A DNA stretch of 5,435 nt from NCBI GenBank assembly GCA_017642625.1, contig JAGCOQ010000127.1, positions 1 to 5,435 on the forward strand. The letters are read 5' to 3'. Numbering within the stretch: position 1 is the stretch's first letter; each line of letters starts with the position of its first letter. Both the position numbers and the translations under genes were made by a program. Below, one piece after another: positions 5,350 to 5,435 of this stretch. The notes under the pieces are model-generated. The model was not told the origin of the DNA. It was given only the letters and a program-made list of their open reading frames with translations, and did not search any database. The stretch comes from Alphaproteobacteria bacterium (GTDB lineage Bacteria; Pseudomonadota; Alphaproteobacteria; Rs-D84).

Positions 5350-5435
5350 CCCCCCTTCGGCGCGTTGCGCCACTTCCCCTTGGGGGCAGAATCTGTGCTC
5401 TCGTCGCAGAATAAATTCTCCCCCACTGGGGGAGG
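5350..5435 (+). repeat. Copy D2: composite hairpin repeat, cut by window end
   Basis: Inverted unit with GGCGC-GTT-GCGCC (5359-5371), linker, and the first hairpin of a direct unit, CTCCCCC-ACT-GGGGGAG (5418-5434); the rest lies beyond the window. Bases 5351-5435 differ from copy C 4254-4338 at only two positions (T/G in the linker, C/T in the hairpin loop). Confidence 0.88.

Noticed and set aside
5190..5426. Minus-strand 78-residue frame across copies D1 and D2
   Set aside because: It is repeat composition only, the same peptide motifs as frames in copy C, with no start signals.
5215..5435. CRISPR array
   Set aside because: The repeats are tandem hairpin units with no regular unique spacers, and no cas genes are present.

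Overview
The window looks like chromosome of an uncultured alphaproteobacterium with a fairly AT-rich genome, possibly host- or gut-associated. The best clue is the GyrA C-terminal region: the acidic insertion before the segment ILTISENGFGKRTSSYEY, and that segment itself, match the form known from alphaproteobacterial GyrA. The short MerR-type regulator is also of a kind common in that class. The gut or host link is weaker and rests only on a secreted protein built of Listeria-Bacteroides-type (InlB B-like) repeats.

Layout. 1-2046 (+): the 3' two thirds of gyrA, then a small MerR-family regulator 18 bases downstream. 2070-2179: a decayed hairpin repeat and a bidirectional Rho-independent terminator between converging transcripts. 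2196-3527 (-): a secreted 443-residue repeat protein with a strong ribosome binding site and a recognisable sigma-70 promoter. 3528-3884 (no gene): that promoter, a perfect 16-bp palindrome, a composite G/C-rich repeat (copy B), and a promoter facing right. 3885-4232 (+): a 115-residue DUF559 (Vsr-like, PD-(D/E)XK fold) nuclease. 4252-4425: composite repeat copy C and a hairpin. 4439-5201 (-): a self-contained cassette of promoter, zeta-toxin/COG4185-like kinase, an abutting 48-codon ORF and a UUCG-loop terminator. 5215-5435: composite repeat copies D1 and D2, the second cut by the window end.

The most unusual content is the repeat family. Each unit has a first hairpin (CTCCCCC, 3-nt loop, GGGGGAG), then a second short hairpin, then a G-run. 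The stem of the second hairpin differs in sequence between copies but always pairs perfectly. Its loop is three bases (GGA, GCA, AAA or AAC) closed by C-G in every copy. Units are arranged as one inverted unit, a linker of about 25-30 bases, then two direct units, like the REP/BIME elements of enterobacteria. The DUF559 nuclease gene lies exactly between two such composites, much as RAYT (TnpA-REP) genes lie between REPs. My leading hypothesis is an unrelated nuclease-repeat system with the same logic; this is inference.

Both accessory transcription units (DUF559 and the kinase cassette) have a -10 box ending only 6-7 bases before the ATG and no Shine-Dalgarno sequence. They are probably translated from leaderless mRNAs, unlike the secreted-protein gene, which has a strong ribosome binding site. 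The housekeeping part (gyrA, merR) looks ordinary.
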